Assembly: GCA_017883235.1 (NCBI GenBank)
Contig: JADGNY010000068.1
Coordinates: 1 to 36,899, forward strand
Reading direction: 5' to 3'
DNA: 36,899 nt
From: Thermoanaerobaculia bacterium
GTDB lineage: Bacteria > Acidobacteriota > Thermoanaerobaculia > Gp7-AA8
Shown here: positions 24,565 through 30,939 of the stretch, in pieces
Position numbering within the stretch: position 1 is the first letter of the stretch
Layout of the letters: each line of letters begins with the position of its first letter
Notes under the pieces: generated by a model
Databases searched by the model: none
What the model saw: only the letters and a program-made list of their open reading frames with translations
What the model was told of the DNA's origin: nothing
Program-made: the position numbers and the translations under genes

Positions 24565-24858
24565 CTAGACACGGCAATGCACGGACTTCATGTACTTGTC
24601 GTTTGGACTGTAACCCGGCCTGTTAGACGAGAATGCGGTACCGGCCTGGTTGAGGTCGGTGATCTGCCTGACCTCAGACAGTTTCCATCCTACGGGATCT
24701 CCGGATTCGCTGAAGCCATCCGTCTGCCAGGCGCGGAGCACTTCATTGTCAGCGCGACTGATGCCGTGACAGTGCGGCTCTACGGTTGGTGTACCACCGC
24801 CGTAGAAGAAGCGGAGTATGGCTCGACCCTGGATGGCTGCACAGATTGCTGCGTTCAT
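24565..24858 (-). CDS. WYL-like single-domain protein (97 aa)
   Basis: AAGG lies before ATG 24858. The protein reads IQGRAILRFFYGGGTPTVEP, then HCHGISRADNEVLRAWQTDG, and GWKLSEVRQITDL. This is the strand pattern of WYL domains (R..L.F.Y...R.VEP..., LRA.Q, WK...I), but it has no helix-turn-helix. WYL domains sense nucleotide-like ligands and regulate several defence systems. It lies 200 bp upstream of SIR2 on the same strand. Whether it is part of that operon or separate cannot be decided from sequence. Confidence 0.6.
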   Translation of the reverse strand: MNAAICAAIQGRAILRFFYGGGTPTVEPHCHGISRADNEVLRAWQTDGFSESGDPVGWKLSEVRQITDLNQAGTAFSSNRPGYSPNDKYMKSVHCRV

Positions 24859-25050
24859 GACTGACCTTGGGGTTCTGCGTCCGGAGATCCTAGTCGGAAT
24901 TCGCTGTCCTTGAGTGACATAACTACAGCTCTCGATTTAATTGTAGACCGATCGTCCAGCGGCGTCAAACGACTTCCAAAGACTTGTCGGTTATTCGCAC
25001 TCTCATCCACCGGGCTAGCCGCAGACGGAGGATACGGGTGACGAAAAGCA

Positions 25051-25076
25051 CCGGGGCCCGCTCACGCAGGCCCCGG
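25051..25076 (-). terminator. Intrinsic terminator-like hairpin (minus strand)
   Basis: CCGGGGCC at 25051-25058 pairs perfectly with GGCCCCGG at 25069-25076 over a 10-base loop. On the minus strand the stem is followed by TGCTTTT, so it fits an intrinsic terminator for transcription coming from higher coordinates, where the tandem peptide genes lie. Confidence 0.65.
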
Positions 25077-25365
25077 CTCTACTACTTGTAGACTACCGCT
25101 TCCGTGGCGGCGGGGTTCGAACAGCGCGATGAAACATGCAGTCTCGGGTGATTCGACCCATCGAAAAACCTCAACAGACCGGCAGCTCCGGCTCCATCCC
25201 AACGGCAGGCCCGCCGTCGGCGCCCGCTGGATTCTTCACACCAGCCGTCACCGCATCAAGCGTTACCAGGAGCAGATCAAGCGCGGCCTACCAGGCTTCC
25301 GGGATCAAGGGGTCGCGATCATGACGACCAGGATCGAGCCCCTACGAGGGGTTCTCTGGGAGTCT

Positions 25366-25446
25366 GGTCTAAAGCCTAAAGTGTCGAAAGACTGGATGTC
25401 CAGATGCAACGAGCCCGCGTCGGCACTTTCGACTTTAGACCTGACC
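25366..25446. repeat. Second, decayed copy of the REP-like element
   Basis: The right arm 25423-25446 is identical to the arm at 8668-8690 in the methyltransferase gene. The left arm (25366-25392) keeps GGTCTAAAG but has changes. Its translated frame (SGLKPKVSKD, ALSTLDL) matches the insertion in the methyltransferase (SGLKSKVPRD, ALSTLDL), which confirms the shared origin. Confidence 0.8.
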
Positions 25447-25486
25447 CTCAAAATGACCTGCAGGTGGGACGTTCATTTGTACCGGC

Positions 25487-25556
25487 TTCTCTTCGCGCCT
25501 TCGCGTCTTCGCGTGAGATCGATGTCACGCGAAGCCGCGAAGCCGCGAAGGGGAAG
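25487..25556. repeat. Long GC-rich hairpin after peptide gene 2
   Basis: CTTCTCTTCGCG-type left arm (25487-25516) and reverse-complement right arm (25525-25556) are built from CTTCGCG words. A second hairpin of the same type follows peptide gene 1. Each sits directly downstream of its peptide gene on the minus strand. Confidence 0.8.
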
Positions 25557-25565
25557 AGATGCGGG

Positions 25566-25739
25566 CTAGGGCCTCGGCCAGACAATCTCGATCTGGTCGA
25601 GCGCGTGAACGACCGCCCGCCTGATCGCCGCGAACAACCCTCCACCTTCCCGCCCGTCACGAGGTGCACCAAACGCGGGCACCGTGAGACAACCGACGAA
25701 CAGACAGAGTGCCACGGACTTCCGAAACGACTTCGACAT
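25566..25739 (-). CDS. Small secreted peptide, copy 2 (57 aa)
   Basis: GGAGG lies just before ATG 25739. The product is MSKSFRKSVALCLFVGCLTV plus a mature part PAFGAPRDGREGGG, LFAAIRRAVVHALDQIEIVW, PRP: a basic n-region, hydrophobic core, and Ala cleavage region (about residue 25), then a mature chain of roughly 33 residues. It is a paralogue of the next gene to the right; they match over most of the mature chain (RDGREGGG, AAIRRAVV, ALDQIEIVWP). The mature chain has an amphipathic basic helix (AAIRRAVVHALDQI) ending in WPRP. The family is not known to me. It could be a small exported regulatory or antimicrobial peptide, but that is inference. Confidence 0.7.
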   Translation of the reverse strand: MSKSFRKSVALCLFVGCLTVPAFGAPRDGREGGGLFAAIRRAVVHALDQIEIVWPRP

Positions 25740-25774
25740 ACACCCTCCAAGTCCCAAGTGGGACGGTTACTTGT

Positions 25775-25846
25775 TTCTCTTCGCGTCTTCGCGTCTTCGC
25801 GTGAGACCGATGTCACGCGAAGACGCGAAGCCGCGAAGGGGAAGAA
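25775..25846. repeat. Long GC-rich hairpin after peptide gene 1
   Basis: The left arm 25775-25804 and right arm 25813-25846 pair over about 30 bp and use the same CTTCGCGTCTTCGCG words as the hairpin at 25487-25556. It lies between the two peptide genes. It probably separates their transcripts or stabilises them. Confidence 0.8.
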
Positions 25847-25853
25847 ACGCGAG

Positions 25854-26030
25854 TTAGGGGTGCGGCCAGACAATCTCGATCTGGTCGAGCGCGCGCACGA
25901 CCGCCCGCCTGATCGCCGCGAGCAAGCCTCCACCTTCCCGCCCATCACGTGTCGTGCTGAACGCCGAGGTGGTCGAGAGACAACTGACGAACAGACAGAG
26001 AACGGCTGCTTTCCGGAATGATCTCGACAT
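25854..26030 (-). CDS. Small secreted peptide, copy 1 (58 aa)
   Basis: GGAGG lies six bases before ATG 26030. The product is MSRSFRKAAVLCLFVSCLST, then TSAFSTTRDGREGGG, LLAAIRRAVVRALDQIEIVW, PHP. It has a signal peptide and a basic amphipathic mature chain ending in WPHP. The start is 291 bp from the start of copy 2, and each gene is followed by the same hairpin, so the whole gene-plus-hairpin unit was duplicated. The signal peptides have diverged more than the mature chains, which suggests selection on the mature peptide. No partner export or modification gene is visible nearby. Confidence 0.72.
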   Translation of the reverse strand: MSRSFRKAAVLCLFVSCLSTTSAFSTTRDGREGGGLLAAIRRAVVRALDQIEIVWPHP

Positions 26031-26144
26031 ACAAAACCTCCGAGCGGGCGCCTCGTTTCGAGCTCGCCCTCCTGATAGGAGTGTCGGTGGAGAGCATTTC
26101 CCCTACTCATGATTCTGGAAACACGTGCGGTCTGGCAGCCCGTC

Positions 26145-26165
26145 GGGCGAGACACCAGCGCTCCG
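26145..26165 (+). repeat. Dispersed GGCGAGACGCCAGCGCTCC-type motif
   Basis: This degenerate copy (GGGCGAGACACCAGCGCTCC) of the motif at 205-223 and 33895-33913 lies between the peptide genes and the first 21-bp array. Confidence 0.6.
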
Positions 26166-26199
26166 TCGCGCTAACTGAATCGGATCCCCCGGAGGAAGT

Positions 26200-26565
26200 T
26201 CATCGCTCTGCGGAGCAAAACTTCTGCTCTGCGGAGCAAAACTTCTGCTCTGCGGAGCAAAACTTCTGCTCTGGGGAGCAAGATTTCTGCTCTGGGGAGC
26301 AAAACTTCTGCTCTGGGGAGCAAAACTTCTGCTCTGGGGAGCAAAACTTCTGCTCTGGGGAGCAAAACTTCTGCTCTGGGGAGCAAACTTTCTGCTCTGG
26401 GGAGCAAAACTTCTGCTCCGCGGAGCAGACTTTCTGCTCTGCGGAGCAAACTTTCTGCTCCGCGGAGCAGCGTCTTCGCCTTGTGCTTTCAGACCGTCGC
26501 TCTGCAACGCCTTGAAACAAGGGCAGTTGCAAGGGCTTAGGTGAATCGTCTCGATCATCTGTCAT
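26200..26565 (-). CDS. Possible heptad-repeat protein over the first 21-bp array
   Basis: From ATG 26565 a 121-aa frame starts MTDDRDDSPKPLQLPLFQGV and then repeats CSAEQKF/CSPEQKF units of seven residues to the stop at 26200. Because the array has no stop in any frame, open length alone is weak evidence. The non-repeat N-terminus looks protein-like, and one change is synonymous (AAA/AAG), but GCG/CCA changes alter the residue. A coding role is possible but unproven. Confidence 0.3.
   Translation of the reverse strand: MTDDRDDSPKPLQLPLFQGVAERRSESTRRRRCSAEQKVCSAEQKVCSAEQKFCSPEQKVCSPEQKFCSPEQKFCSPEQKFCSPEQKFCSPEQKSCSPEQKFCSAEQKFCSAEQKFCSAER
26205..26470. repeat. Tandem array of 13 x 21-bp hairpin units
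   Basis: Thirteen units start at 26206 and every 21 bases to 26458. Each has TGCTC, a 4-base loop, GAGCA, then a 7-base spacer close to AAACTTC. The loop is TGCG in units 1-3 and 12, TGGG in units 4-10, and CGCG in units 11 and 13. GAGCA can pair with the TGCTC on either side (loop 4 or loop 7). Unlike CRISPR, spacers are only 7 bases and nearly identical. Both strands read as heptapeptide repeats. Confidence 0.92.
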
Positions 26566-26601
26566 TTATTCCCACTCTTGACGCTGAAATCACCGGTCCA
26601 A

Positions 26602-26700
26602 CTGATGCGCATCAGCAGTCAACTGGTGCGCGGAGGCAGTGAGCTGCCTTTTGGAGGCAGTGAGCTGCCTTTCAGAGGCAGTGAGCTGCCTTTCGGTCAC
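26602..26700. repeat. Second 21-bp array with the same hairpin plan but different sequence
   Basis: Three clear units (26635, 26656, 26677) read GGCAG, TGAG, CTGCC, then 7 bases (TTTTGGA, TTTCAGA, TTTCGGT). Two further, diverged units lie at 26602 (CTGAT, GCGC, ATCAG) and 26623. The layout 5+4+5+7 = 21 is the same as in the first array, although the stem sequence differs. On the minus strand (GTG 26700 to TGA 26590) five heptads of the form (S/T)xRQLTA are read. Leu (CTC/TTG) and Ala (GCC/GCT) codons change silently between units, which favours a protein-level constraint. Confidence 0.85.
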
Positions 26701-26790
26701 TGCGTTTCCCAAGGAGCTTCTGACTAAACGGAGCGGTGGACGTCCTGCCGCATTGTTACCAGGCGAATGTGTGGGGTGTGCCGGGTCGGC

Positions 26791-26809
26791 GGCGAGACGC
26801 CAGCGCTCC
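26791..26809 (+). repeat. Dispersed GGCGAGACGCCAGCGCTCC motif
   Basis: This copy of the motif found at 205-223 and 33895-33913 is followed by the GC-rich words TCGCGACACG and TCGCGGCTCG. It lies just before the YbjN-like gene. Confidence 0.8.
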
Positions 26810-26933
26810 CTCGCGACACGTCGCGGCTCGTCGCGGCTCCGTCGCGCGCTCGCGCAACCGCTCGCAATCATTCCCTCATGATATCCGCCGCATTCGCGGC
26901 ACGAGCGACTCCTTTGCTTTACAATCAGCGGCG

Positions 26934-27443
26934 ATGGCTGCCAAAAAGGAAAAATCATTCAACACTGCCTGCCAGGAAGAGGTCTACCGGCAGGTCAAGT
27001 CGTATCTCGATGAGCTCGTCGACGAGCATTTCGACGATGCCGAGCATTGCGACTTCTATCTGAAGTACGGCTCCACGGTGCTGGAGATCTCCATCGAGCC
27101 GTATCAGGAGGATGATGCCGTCATCGAGGTGCTGGCCTTCTGCGTTCAGGGGGTCGAGCCCTCCTTCGAGCTGATGCAGGAGCTTTTGCGCGTGAATGCC
27201 GAGGTTCCCCTCGGCGCGTTCAGCATGGCCGGCGAGGATCTTTTCTTCTCCCACTCATTCCTCGGCCGCCGCCTCCGTCCCGAGCAGCTCATCGCCTCGC
27301 TCGACGTGGTGGCCAACATCTCCGACGAGTACGACGAGAAGCTCGTCACGAAGTACGGCGGCGAGACCGCCATCGACCGCCTGCGCAGCGGAGGTGTGCG
27401 GCCGCACGCCAAGATCGCCGCGCGAAAGGCGGACAGTAATTGA
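26934..27443 (+). CDS. YbjN-like (T3SS-chaperone-fold) protein
   Basis: This is a 169-aa protein from ATG 26934. It has the YbjN-type layout: amphipathic helix (QEEVYRQVKSYLDELVDEHF), then strands DFYLKYGSTVLEISIEPYQE and AVIEVLAFCVQGVE, then FELMQELLRVNAEVPLGAFS and a second helix set (FLGRRLRPEQLIASLDVVAN). Such proteins are cytoplasmic, chaperone-like or regulatory, and of poorly known role. The TGA stop overlaps the TTG start of the next gene. The start lacks a strong ribosome site, but TTTACAAT upstream could be a -10 element. Confidence 0.78.
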   Translation: MAAKKEKSFNTACQEEVYRQVKSYLDELVDEHFDDAEHCDFYLKYGSTVLEISIEPYQEDDAVIEVLAFCVQGVEPSFELMQELLRVNAEVPLGAFSMAGEDLFFSHSFLGRRLRPEQLIASLDVVANISDEYDEKLVTKYGGETAIDRLRSGGVRPHAKIAARKADSN

Positions 27444-28105
27444 AACGAACGGCATACCGCTTGCTGTTTCATGGCGATATGACTAACTCTTTGGGCACGG
27501 CAGCCGCGGCGATTCTTCTCTGCGCGGGCCTGCTGGCCGGCTGTACCGGCGGACAGGAAAGCCACGCCGCCGAGGAGCAGACGCCGAAGAAGAACGGCAT
27601 CCCGGTGGTCATGACCGCCTCCCCCGCGCAGCCGCAGGTCGATGCCAGAGCGGCTCTCAAGTCGATCAGCGCGGTGATCCCGATCTACGCGGGCGCGAAA
27701 TACCGGGACGACCTGACCCGCCGCGACTCGGTAATGATCAAGAACCAGTACGGCCCGAGCGCCGAGGTCTACACGCTGGCCACCGACGACTCGTTCCCGC
27801 AGGTCTACCACTACTACACCACCTACCTGGCGCAGTTCCGGGCCTTCCCGGCGCAGTCGCCGTATCCCGCACCGCAGACGTGGCGCACGCTGGAGGTGCA
27901 GCTCAACCAGGCCATGCAGGACCCGTTCATCCCCGGCGACACGATGAAGCCGGGAACCAAACAGGTCATGCTGCAGGTCGCTGAAACGGAGGCCGAGCCG
28001 AAGACGGTGATCCGTTACGTCATCACGCAGCAGCCGATCGCGGCGAGCGAGGTCCAGACCCCGAAGGCGGCGGTTGCTTCTCCGAATGCACTGGATCGGG
28101 AGTAG
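27440..28105 (+). CDS. Lipoprotein of unknown function (221 aa)
   Basis: The start is TTG 27440, overlapping the YbjN stop; ATG 27479 in the same frame is the alternative. Either leads into the lipoprotein signal AAAAILLCAGLLAGC. The mature part has no catalytic motif that I recognise: ISAVIPIYAGAKYRDDLTRR, YHYYTTYLAQFRAFPAQSPY, then VIRYVITQQPIAASEV. It is probably anchored to the outer or inner membrane. It is translationally coupled to the YbjN-like gene. Confidence 0.65.
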   Translation: MKRTAYRLLFHGDMTNSLGTAAAAILLCAGLLAGCTGGQESHAAEEQTPKKNGIPVVMTASPAQPQVDARAALKSISAVIPIYAGAKYRDDLTRRDSVMIKNQYGPSAEVYTLATDDSFPQVYHYYTTYLAQFRAFPAQSPYPAPQTWRTLEVQLNQAMQDPFIPGDTMKPGTKQVMLQVAETEAEPKTVIRYVITQQPIAASEVQTPKAAVASPNALDRE

Positions 28106-28114
28106 CGGCGCTGC

Positions 28115-28252
28115 GCGCGTTGTCGGTTATCGGTTATCGGTTGTCGGTAGATTCGTGGATTCGTAGATTAGTGATCTGTGGGTCAGCAGATCGGTGGATC
28201 AATCGTAGAGTTGGCGTGCAACCAAACCGATAACCGACAACCGACAACGCGC
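28115..28252. repeat. Inverted repeat of GGTTATCGGTTGTCGG-type words
   Basis: The left arm 28115-28142 and right arm 28225-28252 are reverse complements over 28 bp with one or two mismatches. They are made of tandem CGGTTATC/CGGTTGTC words. The loop holds repeated GATTCGTGGATTCG words. It lies between the lipoprotein and the UspA gene. Confidence 0.85.
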
Positions 28253-28268
28253 GGAGCGCAGAAAAACC

Positions 28269-29099
28269 ATGTACCCCTGGCGCCGCATCGTAGTTCCGAC
28301 TGATTTTTCGACGGCCGCGGAGTGGTCGTTCGATTCGGCAGTGCGGCTGGCCGGCTCGACCGCCGCGGAGCTGGTCATTCTTCACGTTCGGGCCACGCGG
28401 GCCTCGAATCCTGAAGAGCTGCGCTTCCCGGCCGACGATTCGCTCTACGAGTACGCCGAGCAGCACGAGCTGGAGAAGTTGCGGGACCACGCCCGGCGGG
28501 CCAATGCCACGGTGCGGACGAGGCTGGTCATCCAGCGCGCTCCCGATCCGGGCGCCGCCATCTGCCGTTCGGCGGGGGAGGAAGGGGCCGATCTCATCGT
28601 CATTTCCACGCATGCACGCCACCATGTCGCGCATCTGATCATCGGCTCGACGACGCTCAACGTCCTTTCCGGGGCTCCGGTACCCGTCCTGGCCATCCGG
28701 TACGGCATCCGCGCCCGCCTCGGTCTGCAGCGGATCCTGGTCCCGGTGCATCTGCAGCAGGGCTCGACGTCGGCGGCGGCGCTGGCGGCCTCGATCGCCC
28801 GGCGGGAGAAGTCGGAGGTTCAGCTGATCATCGTCTGCGAAGATGCGGAGCAGGCCGCCGCGGAGGCGCTGGTTTCCCAGATGACAGATGAGCTGTTCGC
28901 CGGTATCGAAACATTGCCGATCGTGTTGAAGGGAAAGAACATCGACGCCGAGCTGGTGCGTTACGTCCGGGGGGCGGATGCCGATGCCCTCTTCCTGAAC
29001 GCGGCGGCGCACGAGATCAGCACCCTGAAGCAGGAGATCATCCGGCAGGTGGAGACGCCTGTCATGCTTGTGCCCGCCAGCCAGCCACCTCGTCCCTGA
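28269..29099 (+). CDS. Universal stress protein with two UspA domains
   Basis: This is a 276-aa protein from ATG 28269. The first UspA domain starts RRIVVPTDFSTAAEWSFDSA and carries GADLIVISTHARH and GSTTLNVLSGAPVPVLAI, the usual G-x2-G...-G(S/T) nucleotide-binding region in slightly altered form. The second starts LQRILVPVHLQQGSTSAAAL and ends EIIRQVETPVMLVPA; its glycine loop is weak, so it may not bind ATP. Tandem UspA proteins are cytosolic and respond to stress. It is a single gene, preceded by an inverted repeat and followed by a hairpin. Confidence 0.85.
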   Translation: MYPWRRIVVPTDFSTAAEWSFDSAVRLAGSTAAELVILHVRATRASNPEELRFPADDSLYEYAEQHELEKLRDHARRANATVRTRLVIQRAPDPGAAICRSAGEEGADLIVISTHARHHVAHLIIGSTTLNVLSGAPVPVLAIRYGIRARLGLQRILVPVHLQQGSTSAAALAASIARREKSEVQLIIVCEDAEQAAAEALVSQMTDELFAGIETLPIVLKGKNIDAELVRYVRGADADALFLNAAAHEISTLKQEIIRQVETPVMLVPASQPPRP

Positions 29100-29119
29100 G
29101 CCAAAAAAAACTTTTTGGC
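29100..29119 (+). terminator. Hairpin after the UspA gene
   Basis: GCCAAAAA (29100-29107) pairs with TTTTTGGC (29112-29119) over a 4-base loop. It starts right after the UspA stop. The T run is inside the stem, so it is a terminator-like hairpin rather than a textbook one. Confidence 0.6.
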
Positions 29120-29170
29120 GCGGGGGGTAGGGATTTCCGGTCCCCAGACACTCCTCATGTGGACCCGGTT

Positions 29171-29452
29171 ATGAAACTAGCCTCTACCAATAAAACTGTC
29201 GCCGGGCATGACCCGGCGACAGAAACCATTTTCCTCTCGCACCGGCATGCTTCGTTTTTGGCGAAGATGTCGGACGAGATTAACCCCGTGATGCCCAAGG
29301 CATTCGGGTGGCCCCATGCGATCCGCACGATTATCGACCGCATCGAGGAGAGCAACATCGATCTCACTGTTGCGAGCAGTGAGTATGAGATCGCTCAACT
29401 CGCCGCAGGCGAACTGCGCGCGAAAGGCCGGAGGCGAACTGCATCCCGCTGA
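29171..29452 (+). CDS. Small hypothetical protein (93 aa)
   Basis: ATG 29171 (or GTG 29159) begins MKLASTNKTVAGHDPATE. The C-terminal part, PHAIRTIIDRIEESNIDLTV and SSEYEIAQLAAGELRAKGRR, looks helical. I do not recognise the family with certainty. The stop TGA (29450-29452) directly abuts the stop of the minus-strand RHH gene, so the two are tail-to-tail with no gap. Confidence 0.5.
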   Translation: MKLASTNKTVAGHDPATETIFLSHRHASFLAKMSDEINPVMPKAFGWPHAIRTIIDRIEESNIDLTVASSEYEIAQLAAGELRAKGRRRTASR

Positions 29453-29731
29453 CTAGCGGGTTTTCCGATTCTTCATCGGCGATCCGGTCAGAAGCTCGAC
29501 AAGCGTCCCGATCGAATCCGCCTGTGCAAGATCGACGTTGCTCTGGAAAGCAGCTTCGATCAAGCCTCGGATGATTTCCGCGCGACTGATTGCCTTGCCA
29601 TGCTTCAGACGAATGTCGATGGCAAGACGATCGAGGTACGCGACATGCCGATCCAACAGGACGACTGTAATCTTCGCCCAGGGCTCGGTGTGGACAATGG
29701 GTCTACCGCGGTTGCCTTTTGCTGGTGTCAC
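29453..29731 (-). CDS. Ribbon-helix-helix (CopG/RHH-like) protein
   Basis: AGGAG lies five to six bases before GTG 29731; TTG 29746 in the same frame lacks a ribosome site. The 92-aa product has KITVVLLDRHVAYLDRLAID, then RLKHGKAISRAEIIRGLIEA. This is the strand, helix, helix order of RHH DNA-binding proteins (plasmid-copy or antitoxin type). No toxin gene is next to it. It probably binds its own promoter. Confidence 0.6.
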   Translation of the reverse strand: MTPAKGNRGRPIVHTEPWAKITVVLLDRHVAYLDRLAIDIRLKHGKAISRAEIIRGLIEAAFQSNVDLAQADSIGTLVELLTGSPMKNRKTR

Positions 29732-29918
29732 ACGTTCTCCTCTCAACTACGATTTGGGATGGACAAACCACGCACAGTGTAATCTGTTCGTTCCTCCGAG
29801 TCCATCAGTATTTAAGGACAGAATCGCTGATCGGGGACGAAGCTGGCGCGATGGGGAGTCGCCCGCAAATCTTACGCGGAAGGCCGGGCGGAGGCAAGGG
29901 GTTTGTGGGGTCTAGTTC
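29732..29918. other. Region upstream of the RHH gene
   Basis: It contains the ribosome site and probable promoter of the RHH gene on the minus strand. No gene was seen. Confidence 0.4.
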
Positions 29919-30130
29919 ATCCTGACGGCGAGCACAGCGAGCCTGTCAGGATCTCCGGTGAGACCGCGCGGCGGTCGGTTCCAGCAGAGTTCGAAGTCTC
30001 CCATCCTGACGGCGAGCGCAGCGGAGCCTGTCAGGATCTCCGGTCAGACCGCGCGGCAGTCGGTTCCAGCAGAGGCCTCGCGATTCCACCCGAGATCCTG
30101 ACAGGCTCGCTGCGCTCGCCGTCAGGATGG
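29919..30130. repeat. Three copies of a CATCCTGACGGCGAGCGCAG element (two direct, one inverted)
   Basis: Copies at 29919-29989 and 30001-30074 are direct, about 82 bp apart, and extend over TCCGGT(G/C)AGACCGCGCGG and GGTTCCAGCAGAG. A third, inverted copy lies at 30094-30130. Each copy is itself near-palindromic (ATCCTGACGG ... CTGTCAGGAT), so each forms a hairpin. They lie just past the stop of the ABC permease, where they may end transcription. Confidence 0.85.
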
Positions 30131-30141
30131 ACTTTAGAACC

Positions 30142-30939
30142 TCAGCTCATCGCCCGCTTGTCGAAGGCCTTCAGGCCCATCCACATGAAGAGAACCGTCA
30201 GCACCACCAGGGCGGCCAGGATCGCGGCGATCGGCATGTGCGGCACTCCCGGCGTGAGCGCGGCACGCATCCCCTCGGACACATACACCAGCGGGTTGAT
30301 CAGCACCAGCCATTTCATTACCGGGACATGGGCGAGCCCCGCCCATGGGTAGTACGTGCAGCCGAACATGATCATCGGCGCCACGATCACGCTGAACATC
30401 AGGCCGATCTGCTGCGGCGCGATGCCGGTACCGAGGTAGAGGCCCATCGCCGAGAAAGCCGCCCCGCCGAGGATGGTCACGGCGAGGAGCAGCGGAGCGT
30501 TGGCGAAACTGAGGCCGGGGATCGGCCCCATGATCAGCCGGGCAACCGGCAGCACGAAGAGCGCGGCCACGATGCCCTGCAGAACGCCGGCGAAGACTTT
30601 CTCCACCGCTACCAGTTGAATCGGCACCGGCGAGAGCAGCCGGTCTTCGATCTCTTTGGTGAAGCCGAAGTCCTGCATCATCGGGAGCGCCACCGACTGG
30701 ATGGCCGAAAGGGTCAGGCTCAGCGCCACCACGCCCGGGAGCATCGTCGTCGAGTAGCCGCGCGGAATCATCCCCATCTTCGGCAGAAGAAAGCCGAAGA
30801 CGACGACGAAGAGGATCGGCTGCAGGGCCGTGCGGACGAGGAAGTAGGGCAGCTCGCGGCGGGCTACGGTGAGATCGCGGCGCAGGATGGCCAAAAACAC
30901 GCGCGACGGGGCGACGGGAGCAAGCGATTCCGCGGTCAT
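30142..30939 (-). CDS. ABC-2 type exporter permease
   Basis: This 265-aa protein starts at ATG 30939, overlapping the ATPase stop (ATGA). Six hydrophobic helices are visible, including ALQPILFVVVFGFLLP, LQGIVAALFVLPVARLIMG and AALVVLTVLFMWMGL. The family motif region is SPVPIQLVAVEKVFAGVLQG. With the ATPase upstream it forms an ABC-2 exporter (drug, polyketide or polysaccharide type); the substrate cannot be told. Confidence 0.85.
   Translation of the reverse strand: MTAESLAPVAPSRVFLAILRRDLTVARRELPYFLVRTALQPILFVVVFGFLLPKMGMIPRGYSTTMLPGVVALSLTLSAIQSVALPMMQDFGFTKEIEDRLLSPVPIQLVAVEKVFAGVLQGIVAALFVLPVARLIMGPIPGLSFANAPLLLAVTILGGAAFSAMGLYLGTGIAPQQIGLMFSVIVAPMIMFGCTYYPWAGLAHVPVMKWLVLINPLVYVSEGMRAALTPGVPHMPIAAILAALVVLTVLFMWMGLKAFDKRAMS

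Larger units (their letters stand above)
24859..25565. other. About 700-bp intergenic region without a supported gene
   Basis: The left part (24859-25040) is AT-richer and may hold the WYL promoter. A perfect GC hairpin (25051-25076) with TGCTTTT on the minus side looks like a terminator for something on that strand. Bases 25129-25330 are open on both strands in short frames, none with a ribosome site. The palindrome GTTCGAAC (25116-25123) has no tRNA arms around it. A decayed REP-like element occupies 25366-25446. Confidence 0.5.

Noticed and set aside
25105-25130. tRNA T-arm suggested by GGGTTCGAAC
   Set aside because: The flanks do not form a T-stem and no anticodon arm or acceptor stem can be drawn.
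25129-25569. 146-aa plus-strand open frame
   Set aside because: It reads through the REP-like element and the hairpin and has no ribosome site or domain.
25448-26155. 235-aa minus-strand open frame spanning the peptide genes
   Set aside because: It runs out of frame through both peptide genes and the hairpins, and lacks a ribosome site. The two short genes explain the region better.
26205-26470. CRISPR array
   Set aside because: Units are contiguous 21-bp repeats with only 7-nt near-identical spacers, and no cas gene is nearby.
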